From assembly GCA_037783545.1 (NCBI GenBank), contig JBBELK010000450.1:434001-498000 (forward strand): a DNA stretch of 64,000 nt. The letters are read 5' to 3'. Shown in pieces: positions 1 to 12,223 of this stretch. This DNA comes from Henricia sp. BOLD:AAB3569. Lineage: Eukaryota; Echinodermata; Asteroidea; Spinulosida; Echinasteridae. Within the stretch, counting starts at the first letter, position 1; the number at the start of each line of letters is the position of its first letter. The notes beneath the pieces were generated by a model, which saw nothing but the letters and a program-made list of their open reading frames with translations, made no database searches and had not been told where the DNA came from. Both the position numbers and the translations under genes were made by a program.

Positions 1-3000
1 TGCGGGTAGGATTGATTAGGAGCGTACCATCCACTGATGAAAAGGTGGCTCGGTAGCAGATCATGGTTCTTCCATAATAGATGCGCCAATTCAAACGCCG
101 TGAGACCTCCCAGGCTGTGTCCAAAGAACGAAAATCGACCGCGTTGCAGATGTGGCAGGAGAGCATCGGCAAGCCGACTGACAATATCAACTATGTTGTC
201 GGAGGGTTTTTCGTTCTCCCGGCCTTCCCATCCCGGCATCTGTAGAGAAATCAGCTGCACGTTGTTCTGCTGGAGATGGGGCAGCCACGGTGCGAACATC
301 GATGGACCTCCGCCAACAGACGGGAAACAAACAAGTTGGTGCGTGGGAGACTCAACCTTGTCGTCAATCTTAAACCACAGCTGCTGAATCGAGATCTCCG
401 TCTCTTCTTTGCTTTTGGCAGCTTCTTTTTGCTCCTCCGAAGCACAACTCATCACTTTTGTGTACACATTTTGGGTCAAGTTCTTGACTGTCAGAGTATC
501 ATTCAGAAGCTCCATGGCTGTCATCGTGACCATAAAACTCTCCTGGATCACCGCACTCAGCTCCGTCGACATGTGCGAATCTAAACCAATGGACAAGAGA
601 GTGGCATTCTGACTAACATCAGCACTGAGACCAAGACGCTGCACCAGATGATTAGACAACGTCTTAAAGATCAACTCTAAGGCCTCAGATTTTGGTAGCA
701 ATCTTATTCTCATCTGAATGTCGTTATCCGTAGCCAGGAAACTTTCCCTGTTTGGGAACAGAGACTTCAGAACAGAGAAGGTTCCTGTAGGTTCACTGAA
801 GTGGTGTGACAACATGGGACTGTTGGCCTTGGCATATTCTTTCCTATTCACCGCACCAGTTAGTCCAAGGTGTGGGTAGTCTGTAGCGAGGATACACCCT
901 AGACCTTTCAGTATCTCGGGTGGAGGAAGACTTTGCATTCCCATTTTCTCCCAGTGATGAACAAATCCCGCCCTTGCTGCATGGCCAGCCGTGTTGATGA
1001 TCCCAGGACAGATTATAGTAGCCGGAAGACCAAGCTTTCGCCTCATACTACAAAGGCTTGCCAGGAAGCTGTTAGCAGCACAGTACGCCCCCTGGCCTTC
1101 GTTCCCCAACATCTCAACAATTGAAGAGATCATAACGAAATAGCGAACCGAGAAACCCATCTTAAGGGTCAGCTGGTGAAGCACCAACGCGCCGAATGCC
1201 TTCGGGATCATCACTTCATTCCACATGTCGGCAGTCACCTGCCGCAAGTGGCAGTCATTGTAGACCACGGCACAGTGAAAGATACCCTCCAATGGCAGCT
1301 CCTCATTGTCACGGATGGCACACAGTGCTTTCTCAACCTCGTGGTCTTTAGCCAAATCCACTTTGAGGTGCGTTATACGAGCTCCCGTATCTCGGAAAGA
1401 TTTGAATTTCAGTACGGCCTCTTCCTCTGGGGTCGATCGTGAGATGATGTAAATGTGGCGGGCACCGGACTTGACCAACCATTCCACTGTTGTCAGGCCA
1501 AAACCTTTAGATCCACCTGTCACTAAGTAAGCGGCATCCCCGTTCGCTGTAAAACTGATGTCATCAAAGTCTAAAGTAGTTGGGATACTTTCTTCATCAA
1601 TGGACACCGTCATATCCTCAACAGTAGCGTGCGGGGAGCGGGATAGTTTGGATATCGGAGCAGTGGGAACCGTAAGAGACTTGAGAGCTTGGAAGCCATT
1701 GTGAACACTGAACATCTGCAAAAGGCGTATCATGGAATCTTGAAGTCTAGGCTTCATCTCGTCAAATCTACCAAGCCCCATGTCGATGGAGAGAAAGTAT
1801 ATGTTGGGTGGCATGACGGTGAAGCGAGCTTCACTGGGGCCATTCCGGCCGTGAATGTGAACGATCGTACCAAATGGTCGCAGTTTACCGACCAGTTTCT
1901 TCAGGTTGTTGATGTCTTGTGTCATCTCTCCAGCGAACAGAAGCACGTCCACGGATCCATCGTTGATGAGTGAGTGAAAATTATCACCTGACGTGATGAC
2001 CACTCGAGAATCACCCAAGATGCCAAGTAGCTTCTCGACTGGGAGGATATTGTCGTCATCCGTCTCGACATGAAGAAAGACGTTGGCACCTTGCTCCAAG
2101 GCCAAATGGGTGGTGGCCAGACCTACTCTGTCTCGCAAGGACGACAAACAAATGATCACTGATCCGTTCTCATTGAGTTTCAATGTGTCGTGAAAAGCCA
2201 CGAATGCTGGTAGATAATCTCTGACGATGTTAATGGCCTCTACTGGCGTCAGATTGGCTGGGATAGGCACAAGTTCACTTGCATTAGCCCAAATCGTCGC
2301 CTTTATCTTTCCACCAGATCGAAGACCCAGGACATTGTTTCTCATTCTAAACAGCACTTGAAGTTCCTCGCTACAGTTGTTGATCTTCCCGGCGAAAAGA
2401 TAGCTCAGACCTGCCGTCTTGTCCTTTTCATGTGCGTCTTTCATCTGCTGGACAGAAAAGGCCGAAAGCTTCACCGCAATCTCCTCAGGGCTTCTTGGTT
2501 TCGGTGTCTCTTGATTTTGCTTCACTACGAGCCTCTTCTGTTTGATTGTATCATCCACGTCAACTTGCCAGTTACAGGACAGAGTGGGCGCAGAGAAACT
2601 CGACTGTGGTTGCATGACGATACGAAGGGCGTGTGCCTCGAAGGCCAGCTCTTTAGAATGGTCGACATTCTGCATGGGCATTTTGCGTCGAAGAGCAACA
2701 AAGTTCTCCTCGGTGGGAGCAGATCGCATGTACTGATACAACCACTCGGCGGACTCCTCTGGGTCAAGCAAAGATGGCAGGTCCACGGTGACCAGTGGAA
2801 ACTCCGGGTCTTCGTGCATTAGGGTGAGGTTCACCGCACCTGCAGATGCCATCATCGGATCGGCAACATCCGTATCCTTGACAGCATGAGCTGCGCGCGT
2901 AATCATCCACATACGCGGTCTAACCTTGGCGTCATGCTTGACCACTGCACGATAAAGACTAATAGGAGATGTGGCGGACATGGTTTGGGCTTCTTCAAAG

Positions 3001-5245
3001 CCATCTTTGTTGATACTGGCAAGGACACCTAGCTGCTTAATGTCGAGAGTTGAGAGCATAATAATATCCGTTACCTGACCTAAAGACCTTAAAACCCTTC
3101 TGAACCGTTCGTCTCCATCCACCAAGATTCGTGGATCCAAAACACTGACGACGCTTTCCAACTCCATGCGTCGTTTCAGCTCCCCAGACACCCCTTGTTT
3201 GTCTTTAATAATGATAATGGCTCCGGGGTTCTCCGATCCAATGGCACTGAGAGGCCGAGACAGTGCCCTCTTCAACGGCAACTGATACAGAGCTGTCTCG
3301 GAAAACTCGACGTGGATCGGCGCCCATTCTCTTCTCCAAAGCTGGACTTTCTCATCGGGCTCATTGGAGTGAACATTCTCAAAACCCAGTCGATCCACTT
3401 GGGCGAACACCCATTGGTTAGTTGCGTCCGCTGCGATGACGTCACCAACTGTCTCCCCTTTCTCGATGTGTGTCATTCGAACGTGGAACGCGACCTGCGA
3501 CGGCGCTGTGCCTTTCACACGAACTTTCTTGACAGACCTCGGGACCTGAAACCAAGTCTTGAAAACGGAATGAGCCGACTTGGCCCTCTCTTGCTCAACG
3601 AACATTTGGCAGATCCCAATACCCTGAAACATGCTATCCAGTAGGGCAGGATGGAAGACGTACTGTCGGAATTCCTTTTCAAGGGCTTCAGGAATGGAGG
3701 CATATAGCAAGGCTTCACTATAATCCGGGCTAAAGTAGGCCGTGTTCACACATCTAAAGGTATCACCAAGATGGAACCCTCCCTTCCAAAGTCTGGCATA
3801 AAACTCCTGCTCGTCAACTTCATACGAACATCTGCGCCTTATATCATCGATGGGTAGTTTAAGACACTGGAACTGATCCTCAAGTTGGTGATAAGACAGT
3901 CGCGATTTCCCGGGTATGTCCAAACTGGACTTCCCATGCAGTGTCCATTTCTCATCGGCCTGGTTGTAACTTCTTAAGGTGAACTGAGCTTCGCGTGACC
4001 TCAGTGCCACAGTGCTCTCCAGCGTCCCTGTCATGTTAGACGGGAAGATGAACCTCTCAAACATGGCATCTCTGAGTGTGATGGTTTCAGAGTCGGGATA
4101 CATCGCTCGTGCGGCGGCCAACATGATTTCAGTTTGCCCTGCGGCCGGGATCACAATATTGCCCTGCAGTTTGTGATCTCGCAGCCACGGGACGGTTGAC
4201 ATGCTGTACTTGCCACGCCACACGCGCGGCGCGTTCTCTGTACTGAAGTGAGACAAATTCTGCGGCTTGCCCAACAACGGGTGATGCTTGGCGGGAAAAC
4301 GAAACATCTTATTGGCCTTCTCCGTTGTTGCCGAACACAGAACCCGTTGCCAAGGATACGTCGGTAGAGACATGACCTTGAAATCACCATCTCTGAACAA
4401 AAGGTTAAGATCAATTGGATACCCCTCAACATACAGCTTTGCCAATGATCGGAGTATGTTGACTTTATCATCTGCAACATCTCTGATATCAGATGGGCGT
4501 CTTAAAGAACCAGTCACGAACCTCTGTGAGTTTGAAGGGTTAGCCGATAGACAGTCTCTAATTGCCGGTGACAAGGAAGGGTGGGGACTGACCTCTAAGA
4601 AGCTGGTGTATCCCTCCTTCAGAAGTTTTTCCACAGCACCACGGAACTGAACCGTTTGACGAATATTCTTCCACCAATAATCAGGACTATTGGCCACATC
4701 TCGATCCAAATACTCGTTAGTAACCGTAGACACCATTGGGATGACTGGCGTGGTATTAGCACCCTCTCTACTGGCCGTGTCTAAGAACTTAGCTTTCTTG
4801 AGGAAGTCTTTCTTGATCTCATCTTGTTGGTAGCTGTGAAATGCGTTGTTAACCTTGAGAACAACACAACGTATGCCGTCCCGCTTCAAAGTATCCACGA
4901 AACTCATAACTGATTCACTGTCTCCAGACAGGACAACCTGCGTAGGGCTGTTAACCGCTGCAATGTCAATCACACTAACATACTCGCTGTTCTCAAGACG
5001 GACCTGTATCTCATCCACTGCGTGTAGGACAGCCACCATGGCACCAAGACCACTGGTTTTACGCAGCTGCCGGCCTCGTATGTAGATTATCTTAATGGCG
5101 TCTTCCAGTGAGAGGAGAGCAGCTGCGTAAGCCGCAGCCACTTCACCAACGCTGTGGCCAATAATAGCGTCTGGGCTGACTCCCCTCATGCGGTACAACT
5201 CGGCCAAGGCTATTTGAACTGAGCAGATGCAGGGTTGTGCACACT
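1..5245 (-). CDS. PKS coding exon 4 (AT to TE, 5.2 kb uninterrupted)
   Basis: Acceptor is CTATCCAG|AGTGTGC. I translated it to the window edge without a stop; it covers residues 674-2421. In order: AT Ser705 (codon at 5153-5151), DH His1031 (4175) and Asp1210 (3638), psiKR (LYRAVVKHDAKVRPRMWMIT), degenerate ER, KR Rossmann motif (1520) and Tyr2061 (1085), ACP Ser2230 (578), and a thioesterase starting LVCFPSVGGGPSMFAPWL with Ser2384 (116). The rest of the TE, its Asp and His, and the stop codon lie left of base 1. Such a long coding exon contrasts with the four-exon 5' part. Confidence 0.93.
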
Positions 5246-8200
5246 CTGGATAGGTAAAGGAAGGGAAGGGGGAAACAAAAGTTACTAACTTACTAGGATA
5301 AAATGTGCTCTTGGCATAAGTCTATACCTGCAAGGAGTGAACTACATATATGTAAACACATCTGTAAAGGAAAATAATGCAGTGGGCCTCTGTAGCCTAA
5401 TCGTGACCCGTTCTGGTAAAAGGAGTCGAATGTCGCGCAGTCTTGGTTGATTTTTTGCGACCAGTTCTGGAAATCGGCGGCTGATCCATAAAAGTACGAA
5501 AATACAATGAAAACTCGGGCTGGTTAACTCCCGGTACATGCAAAATATTTCCATTCGTCAATTGCACGGTTCCGCCATATTAGCAAAACAGTGAGGCTTT
5601 CCTTGCATGAACAATTACTCCCTCGCGTCGTTACCATGTCGGTTGCTGTGACGTTGACTTTCGTCCATTGTAAAATATGACGTATGACAGGAATTGTGGT
5701 CACAAAAACTCGGCCCAGTGATATCCGACTTATTTCGCCAGAACAGGTCACAACTCACAATTACAGATTTCTAAATCGCATTTTATCAGCTGGTAAATCT
5801 TGATTGTTGGGTGAGTGAAAACAAAGACATCACATTGAAATCACAACGTGTGTGTGAGGCTGACTCACGCATCCTAACAGACAGACAGGAATTGTTCAAT
5901 TAACCGGTTGCTACATGTACGCGCGAGACTGCCGCGAGTAGGCCTATGTGCTTTCTAAACTTAGAATGGAAAAACCATGGAATGGCATAGAAATCATGTT
6001 ATCTGCGATAGATATACACAGACACAAAACATGATTCACTTTTGACTCCTAAAATACAGTTCGTGTTTCTAGACCGTGAAGATATTATGTCTATTCCAAT
6101 GACGCCTGTTTTCTCTCTGAATGAAACGTATGAAGAAAGGGCGACTCTAAACTTGCTGTGACAGTCACTTCGAAACTCGTTCTTTTAATAGACCGATCCA
6201 GTAAGCTCCGCCCATTTTGGAATTGACCAATCACAGCCTCAGGTTCAGGTAGCCAAAAAGTAGATCGACGTTTTGGCTACCTGGGTCCTCAAAATTGTGT
6301 GCACAGAGCTACGGCGAAATGCAGCACGAGTGACGCAAAAACACCATAAACATCATTTTTATCAGCGCAGAGGACCCTAGCCGGTTTAAAACGGATTGTA
6401 TAAGACTATCCAAACCTACTTTTAATCCCTTCATAAATGTGTTTTTGTGTAAACGGGAAAAACAAAAATTAGCTTGTCGTTTTGCTATGTTGTGCATTCA
6501 CTGCGTTCTAGATGTGTGTCGAGATGTTTTTGTTCGATCGCCCGCGTTACGCGTAATGCAGGCGTGTTGTACGTGCACGCACACGACAGGATACTTATAA
6601 GTGCACATTTTGCTTCGAGCGTGCAGTTTCTGTGTGCGTGTTTCAATACGCGCTGACCAGGGCGCGGACGCTGACGCGGACACGGCCATGCGACTCTACT
6701 GCACACGTGCCTCACGTGTGGCATGTTGCTAGTCAATTTCTAAATGGGCAGAGCTTACTGGATCGGTCTATTCCGTAAGCCCGGTTGATACTAGACTGGT
6801 TCCCGTCCACATATTCCACACAGGAGAATATAAGGACAGGTAAAGGGCGCTTCATATTGATCTGTATAGTTGGTCGTCTTTGCGCGTTCGCATTGTGTTT
6901 TTTATATTTAAAAATTGGCCAAGTCCTTTGCTTTAGGCAATGTACTTTATTTACATAATTGGATATGTTCGACACGCATGGCCAAGTTACAAATGTCAAT
7001 TCAAAATCTGCGCACTTACTAAAAATGTAAAAATAATAATAACCACGTGACGGGCAGAATTCTGCCCGTCATGGCTGCCCTTTACCGATCCCTATATTTT
7101 CGCAAAAAGCGAACCAATCTATAGGGATCGGGAACCAATCTAGGTTGATACGCAAATAACGTCACATGTTTTTTTACGCCACGAATCTTGCGCAGAATTG
7201 AACAAGTTTCAATGTTCGCCACGAAACGTTTGACGTCAGATTTACGTCAAAATTCGCTTTTACGTTTGTTTTCGCGCAAACCATGAACCGAGGATTAAAT
7301 GGTTGTTATTTGTTAAATTGATGTCAATACGTTACTTTCAGATAAGAGTAAAACTTAACGCTGAGAACACTTGTGGCTAAGCAGCAACGGTCGTAAAAAC
7401 AAAAATAATCAGTAAGCTCACCTGTTTGCATAATTTTGTCGCGATCTGCCTCCTTTGTTAGCATGTGTAAGAGCGACCACTTGGCTCCGCATTTTGTTAG
7501 AATTTTGTCAATTCTCTGCAGGAAGAACAATATGCAAAAATTGATTAGCACAGTTGATGTTCGCTGTATGTCTGTAATGAGACGTTGTTGCAACAAGAAA
7601 AGACGCCTATATTGTTGGAATGTTTTCTTAGGAAAGCCCATACCACTGTGCTTAATAGCTCAGCTGATGGAACATCTGCTCGGTTTGCTAGATGCCTCGA
7701 GTTAACATCCCGGCCTCGATATTTTTATTATCCTATGTTTGTTTAGATCATTACATTTCCAGTGATTAGGCACCATATCAAATGCTTCGTTTGTTACTTA
7801 GTTCAGCTGTGCAGTCATGCAACACCGAGAGAAAAGTTGGGTTCGTATAGGAAACCCCTGATAGAGCACATGTCCGGTTTGCTAAAGGTCTCTGGTTTGA
7901 ATCCCAACGAGGACCATATGATGTTTTCTCTCTCATCCCATGTTTATATATTGTGAGAGTGTTAGATTTCATTTTTCTGACCGATACATGTATACTATTC
8001 TCACCTTGATGACACTTTTAAACTGCGGTTCGTCGTCCATGAGTTGCCTTGCCATTCCCCACCACTGTGTCCCCATGCCACTGAACACGAACACCAGCCG
8101 ATGACTGTTGTGGCCCTCCGGAGTCTTCCCCTCAATCACATTGTATGCCACCCTCGGGTCGTGTTCGACCTTCAGTCGGACTTGTTCGGCGGCCTCTCGG

Positions 8201-10513
8201 GCCGTTCGGGCAATCACGCCAAGCCGATACTGATGATGCGTCGCCCGAACGGCTGCCGTACACAGAGCGTTGCTGAAGGAACGCGAATCGTTTCCAATGA
8301 CTTCGTTCAGGTAGTTAACCCAGTCGCGCATGCGCTGCCTGAGTGCGTCCTTACTGGCTGCAGATAAGAAGAGTATCATTGGAACGATTGTCTCCCGTTC
8401 GGGTTGGCTTTGAGACTGTGTCGGTGTTGACAAAGTTGAGCTTCGTTCACCTCGCTGCGATGGCTGCGGCGCACCTTCTAAAACGAGATGAGCGTTTGCA
8501 CCACCGAAGCCGAACGAGCTACACCCTGCAAGCTTCCTGGCACCTTTCGGCCAGCGGGTTAGTTCGGCCGGCACACGAACGTTCAGCGCCTCAAAGTCGA
8601 CATTCTCATTGCCTTGTCTGAAATGGACCACTTTTGGAATCTGCCCGTAGTGCAGACTCAACGTGGTCTTGATAATCCCCGCTACTCCCGCTGCGCCTTC
8701 GGAGTGGCCGATGTTGGATTTGACCGAACCAATATATAGAGGTGGGTGTTCGGGTTTACGATGCAGTCCCATGGCTTCGCCCAGGGCGTTCGCCTCTGTC
8801 CGATCCCCAATCTGAGTCCCAGTCCCGTGTGCCTCCACGTAGCCCACATCCTCGGGATCAACACAGGCTTGTTTGTAGGCCATCTCAGCCAAAGTCACCT
8901 GTGCTTCAAAGCTTGGATTAGCGATACCCGGAGTCCTTCCGTCGTTGTACAGAGCTCCCCCTCGCAGCACGGCGTAGATTCTATCCCCATCCTCCAGGGC
9001 CTGACGTAGAGGTTTCAAGATCACGGAACCGGCGCCTTCACCACGCGCGTAGCCGTCCGCCGAACGGTCAAAACTCTTACTTTTACCGTCGGGAGACAGC
9101 ATCCCCGCCTGGCAGAACCCAATACTCGTCACGGGGATCAGTGAGATGTTAACTCCACCTGCAACCGCCATATCACAGTCGCCATTGCGGATTGCTTCAC
9201 TCGCTAGCTGGATAGCGTACAAAGACGACGAGCAGGCAGTATCGACGACAAAACTCGGGCCATGGAGGTCAAATTCATACGAGATACGATTTGCAGCCAT
9301 GCATGAGTTTGTTCCCGAGTTGGTATATTGGTTAATGTTATCATTCGGCATTGCTATTAGTACACCGTACTCGCTGGCTGTAACGCCGACGTATACGCCA
9401 GTTTTTGACCCTCGAACCGTGGATATGGGCATGCCGGCGTCTTCAAAGCTTTCCCAAACGACCTCTAGCATCAGGCGAACTTGGGGATCCAGATGGTTGG
9501 CCTCCTCTGCAGATGAAATAAGGAGAAGAATCTTTAATCACTTCACTTCGGTTTTTAACCCATCAGTTCTTAAAGTGCCCCAAACTGTGCAGCTTTTTCC
9601 TCAAAATGTCCCAAACCACCTTCTTGCTTTTCTTTCATGTTCAACTCAGTGAAATTCAAGCTTCTGCAGACATGCACTCAATTGATAGGCACGCCTTGTG
9701 CTCAGCGACGTCGCCAAGAGGAGGCCCAATGAGTTTGAGGTTTGAAAAAAAATTGTATGTGCAAGCATGGTGCAAGTATGTGTAAGCTGCTTTGTGTGTA
9801 CCCTCCCCTCCCCCTTCAACGTGTTGTTCCACCCCTTCGCCCCAAACCCCTCCCCCCCCCACCCCACTTTGAAAAATGCTCAATAAAAGTACACTGTATG
9901 TACTTGCTGTTTGATAACTTACGTTATTGACCTGAACAAGGAACTGTATACTTAACATTACCAAACAGTTCTGATGAGTAAAACGACAGACGAGATTACG
10001 TGTGAATTTTTACTCATCAGCTTTCGCAAAGCGGCAAAAGCGAAAGGAAAGTAACCCTCTTTTGAGTTGTGGTTTTATCAACAACATACCTGGCGAAATC
10101 TTGAAAAAGTGTCTGTCGAAGAACTCCGGATGCTGTGTGAGATACCCGGCTGTCTTGTTGAACATTTTCCCCGGCAGTTTCTTGCCAGGATACAGAAAGA
10201 ACGATGCATCGAACCGGTCGGCTGGCGGCGGTATGGTGCAGTCCATTCCCTTGGCTAAAACTTCCCAGAACTTTTTCACACAATCGATGCCGTTTGCATA
10301 ACGGCAACCGATTCCAACGATGGCTACTTTACGGTCAATGGGCAAAGTGGGGTCTTCGTAACCGACTGGTGTGATGGCGCGACGGTTTGGCTTCAGGAAG
10401 GGATCTTGATCTGCCGGAAGACCCCCCTTGAGCTTGGTGGAGCGGCGGAACTTGAAGGATCGCCGTACGTGTCTTGGCTTGTTGCTGAAGCTGGGGTTGT
10501 TTTGTGGCTCCAT
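1..10513 (-). CDS. Type I iterative polyketide synthase (animal FAS-like), 3' end outside window
   Basis: This multidomain megasynthase should build a polyketide from malonyl-CoA in the cytosol. I join four exons (10513-10090, 9506-8005, 7515-7422, 5245-1); all junctions are GT-AG and keep frame, giving 2,421 residues. Domains in order: KS about 58-490 (active Cys233 in DTACSSS, His368 in EAHGTGT, His409 in SNIGHSEG); AT about 610-930 (GHSVG, Ser705; the NAFHS motif suggests malonyl specificity); DH (HKLQGNIVIP, His1031; LLDSMFQ, Asp1210); structural psiKR; ER-like region without the glycine-rich NADPH motif; KR (TGGSKGFG at 1916, Tyr2061 in GAYCAAN); ACP (GLDS, Ser2230); thioesterase (GHSLGG, Ser2384), cut by the window edge. 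The domain order is that of animal FAS and PKS, but the ER is dead and the TE is type-II-like, so it is a PKS rather than FASN. Echinoderm pigment and skeletal PKSs are the closest family I can suggest; the product is unknown. Confidence 0.93.
5246..6186. other. PKS intron 3, left part: nothing recognised
   Basis: Unique-looking AT-rich intron sequence. I see no coding exon or inverted repeat pair here. Confidence 0.5.
6187..6772 (+). mobile_element. MITE family A, copy 1 (586 bp)
   Basis: Starts AATAGACCGATCCAGTAAGC and ends with the inverted equivalent GCTTACTGGATCGGTCTATT. Two near-full copies sit at 51,088-51,684 (+) and 55,610-56,195 (-). It has no transposase; the interior holds short GC- and CGTG-rich palindromes. 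Non-autonomous DNA transposon, superfamily undetermined. Confidence 0.85.
6792..7142. mobile_element. MITE family Z with 9-bp target duplication
   Basis: Inverted termini TAGACTGGTTCCCG and CGGGAACCAATCTA are flanked by a perfect direct repeat GGTTGATAC (6783-6791 and 7143-7151). A 9-bp duplication fits a Mutator-like element. A related single end lies near 42,862. Confidence 0.72.
7422..7515 (-). CDS. PKS coding exon 3 (94 bp, AT)
   Basis: This small exon is required to restore frame between exons 2 (phase 0) and 4 (enters in phase 1). It encodes RIDKILTKCGAKWSLLHMLT and on to MQT, matching the AT segment that carries the WSLL motif before the GHSxG lid. Acceptor is TTCCTGCAG|AGA; donor is ACAG|GTGAGC. 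The split codon gives Glu674. Confidence 0.87.
7636..7945 (+). repeat. Degenerate tRNA-related SINE-like repeat in PKS intron 2
   Basis: TAGCTCAGCTGATGGAAC resembles a Pol III A box and GAGTTAACATCCC a worn B box. Further on, GGTTTGAATCCCAACGAGG and the following GACCATATG recur at 38,782-38,852. Both sites also carry a GGCACCATATCAAA-like module. Family unknown. Confidence 0.4.
8005..9506 (-). CDS. PKS coding exon 2 (KS core and start of AT)
   Basis: Encodes residues 142-642: the KS catalytic triad (Cys233, His368, His409), the KS-AT linker with a Ser/Gln/Glu-rich low-complexity stretch, and the AT start (FVFSGMGTQWWGMA). Acceptor is TCTGCAG|AGGAGG and donor is ATCAAG|GTGAGA, phase 0. Confidence 0.93.
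9640..9990. repeat. Dispersed repeat in PKS intron 1, shared with 59,405-59,600
   Basis: CAACTCAGTGAAATTCAAG near 9642 and ATTGACCTGAACAAGGAA near 9927 recur at about 59,411 and 59,535 with small changes. The middle holds a pyrimidine-rich CCCCTCC stretch. No coding content seen. Confidence 0.5.
10090..10513 (-). CDS. PKS coding exon 1 (N-terminus and start of KS)
   Basis: Encodes residues 1-141 and one base of codon 142. The start is the first ATG in the open frame (MEPQNNPSFS). A basic N-terminal stretch of about 55 residues precedes the KS start (KVAIVGIGCRYANG). The exon ends CGCCAG|GTATG; joined to exon 2 it reads ISPEEANHLDPQ, a conserved KS motif. An untranslated upstream exon cannot be excluded, because a plausible AG acceptor sits just before the ATG. 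Confidence 0.9.
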
Positions 10514-10824
10514 GCTTGAAAAGATTCTGTCGAAGGTAAATCTATATTGACAAACAGATATATGAACACATATATTACTTCAATAAACACATATGCAGGC
10601 GAACATCGATAATAAAAAAAAGAGCAGTGTTAATACAACACTCTCCTTATAACAAGGAAACATTTAGGTTCCAATCCTTTGTTCTTCATTTTCATTTCCG
10701 ATAATACAGGGCTTCTTATTTTGTTACAACAATGAAACCTGCAAAGTCCCAAGAGGACCTTTTGTTAACAAGGTTCCACTGTATTACGTCACTCGAGACT
10801 AAAGTTGTGCCGTACTGACATTCT
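10514..10824. repeat. PKS 5' flank with Tigger/pogo-like remnant
   Basis: The promoter of the synthase is not recognisable. From about 10,622 to 10,796 the sequence matches 40,053-40,185 (TAACAAGGAAA, GATAATACA, TGCAAAGTCC modules). It ends in AACAAGGTTCCACTGTA, an inverted form of the CAGTGGAACC-type end typical of pogo/Tigger elements. Worn fragment. Confidence 0.45.
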
Positions 10825-11378
10825 GTTAGGCCCGCTTCAAACGTCGTGCTTGTGCCGTGTCGAATTAAATTTAACTAGATTTTTTGAATTCGACACGGCA
10901 CAAGCACGACGTTTGAAGCCATTTGGCTCGGCAAAATTAGTTCGACACGGCAGAAGATTTTAGCTCGACAGGGTCTGCCGTGCTAACTCAATTTAGTGCG
11001 GCACAAGCACGGCTTGGCTTTAAACGTCGTGCTTCTGCCGTGTCGAATTTAATTCCAGTTCGAAGTTGGTCCGCAATATTGTTCCGACTAGGAATGCGCA
11101 TGCTCGCAGCGCGTATGTGAGTAAAGAAATAACCAACAAACAAGTGCATCAAAATAATAAAATGGCGACGTACAATGGACAGAATGGAAAACGCACGTGC
11201 ACAACGTCCATGACGTGCACAATACTCATCCGCCATGTTGGATGTATTTAAGCTCGACTGGGAGTTTGCAATTAAGTTCGACGTTTGAAGCCACTGCTGT
11301 GCTAACATCGTTCCAACGTCGTGCCAAGTCGAATTTAATTCGACATGGCATAAGCGCGACGTTTGAAGCGGGCCTAAC
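10825..11378. mobile_element. MITE with GTTAGGCCCGC termini (554 bp)
   Basis: Termini GTTAGGCCCGCTTCAAACGT and ACGTTTGAAGCGGGCCTAAC are inverted copies. The motif CGTCGTGCTTGTGCCGTGTC and its inverse recur internally, forming a nearly perfect hairpin at 10,829-10,917 inside the larger palindrome. No ORF of note. Confidence 0.8.
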
Positions 11379-12223
11379 TCGTGTTGCCAGTTCCGCGCTC
11401 TACTTAAAAGTGCCACACATGCTATGGGCAAACGTTGGGAGCGTACGAGACAAAAGCTGACGTTGTCTATCAGGGGACTGTAGTGAATGGAGGGAGACTA
11501 GCCATAAGCTTTGGGAAAACGAAATGTTGATCCCCGAAACTCTCAAGCTAAAACCCATCTTTGTCAGAGAATTACATTTTGAATGAATACTCGTGTGAAT
11601 CATCGCATCCTGTTCTACTTTTGGAACATGTTTTTAAGTCTGGCATCAGTTTCGGGTGGTTTATGGCAGTCCAATATCGGTTAAAGATACCTTTAAACGT
11701 GTCATTTTTTATTCATCAAAATATTTAGCTACGTCGCATAATTCACAGACTGTGTGGATGAAAAACACGGATGAAAATACACAAAGTCACAAGTGTGAAC
11801 CAGCCTTTGAATGAAATACGTTGGCAGAAAAACACAGGTTTATGACACAAAATAGAAGGTAATAGGGCTGTAAATACATTTTGCTTAATCGCCGGCTTCA
11901 TTTTTCATCGCTAGTCAAACGACAAGAGCGTTTATAAAGCCCCGCCCGGCAACAACCTTTGACCTGTGTTCCCAGAATTCAAAGCGAAACTTTGTGTCGT
12001 TCGTTTTGCATCTTCTGAAGGCTTCCCCCCGGTGTAAACCCCGTGTTACACGATGTAAGCATCTCGAATGCCCCTAATATAATATTGAAACATCCATTTA
12101 GCAGAGTAAGTATCTCTTGTCCATGGGAAGTACCGAATTAACCTGTGGACGCCTGGATTATTTTTGGCAAACAAAATACAAATTTGCAAAAGGGGCAATG
12201 TGATTGGCCAAAGGTTAAGACCA
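11379..12223. other. Intergenic, nothing recognised
   Basis: No coding exon, tRNA or clear inverted repeat seen in this stretch. Confidence 0.5.

Noticed and set aside
37-3644. Plus-strand ORFs opposite the PKS (up to 154 residues)
   Set aside because: Antisense shadows of a coding exon; no conserved motifs, and the minus frame is fully open.
7969-9471. A separate 500-residue KS protein
   Set aside because: It is the open part of PKS exon 2 read through the donor at 8,005; the frame continues through exons 3 and 4.
1-10513. Vertebrate-type fatty acid synthase (FASN)
   Set aside because: The ER lacks the NADPH motif and the TE resembles the type II class, so a fatty-acid role is unlikely, though the domain order is the same.
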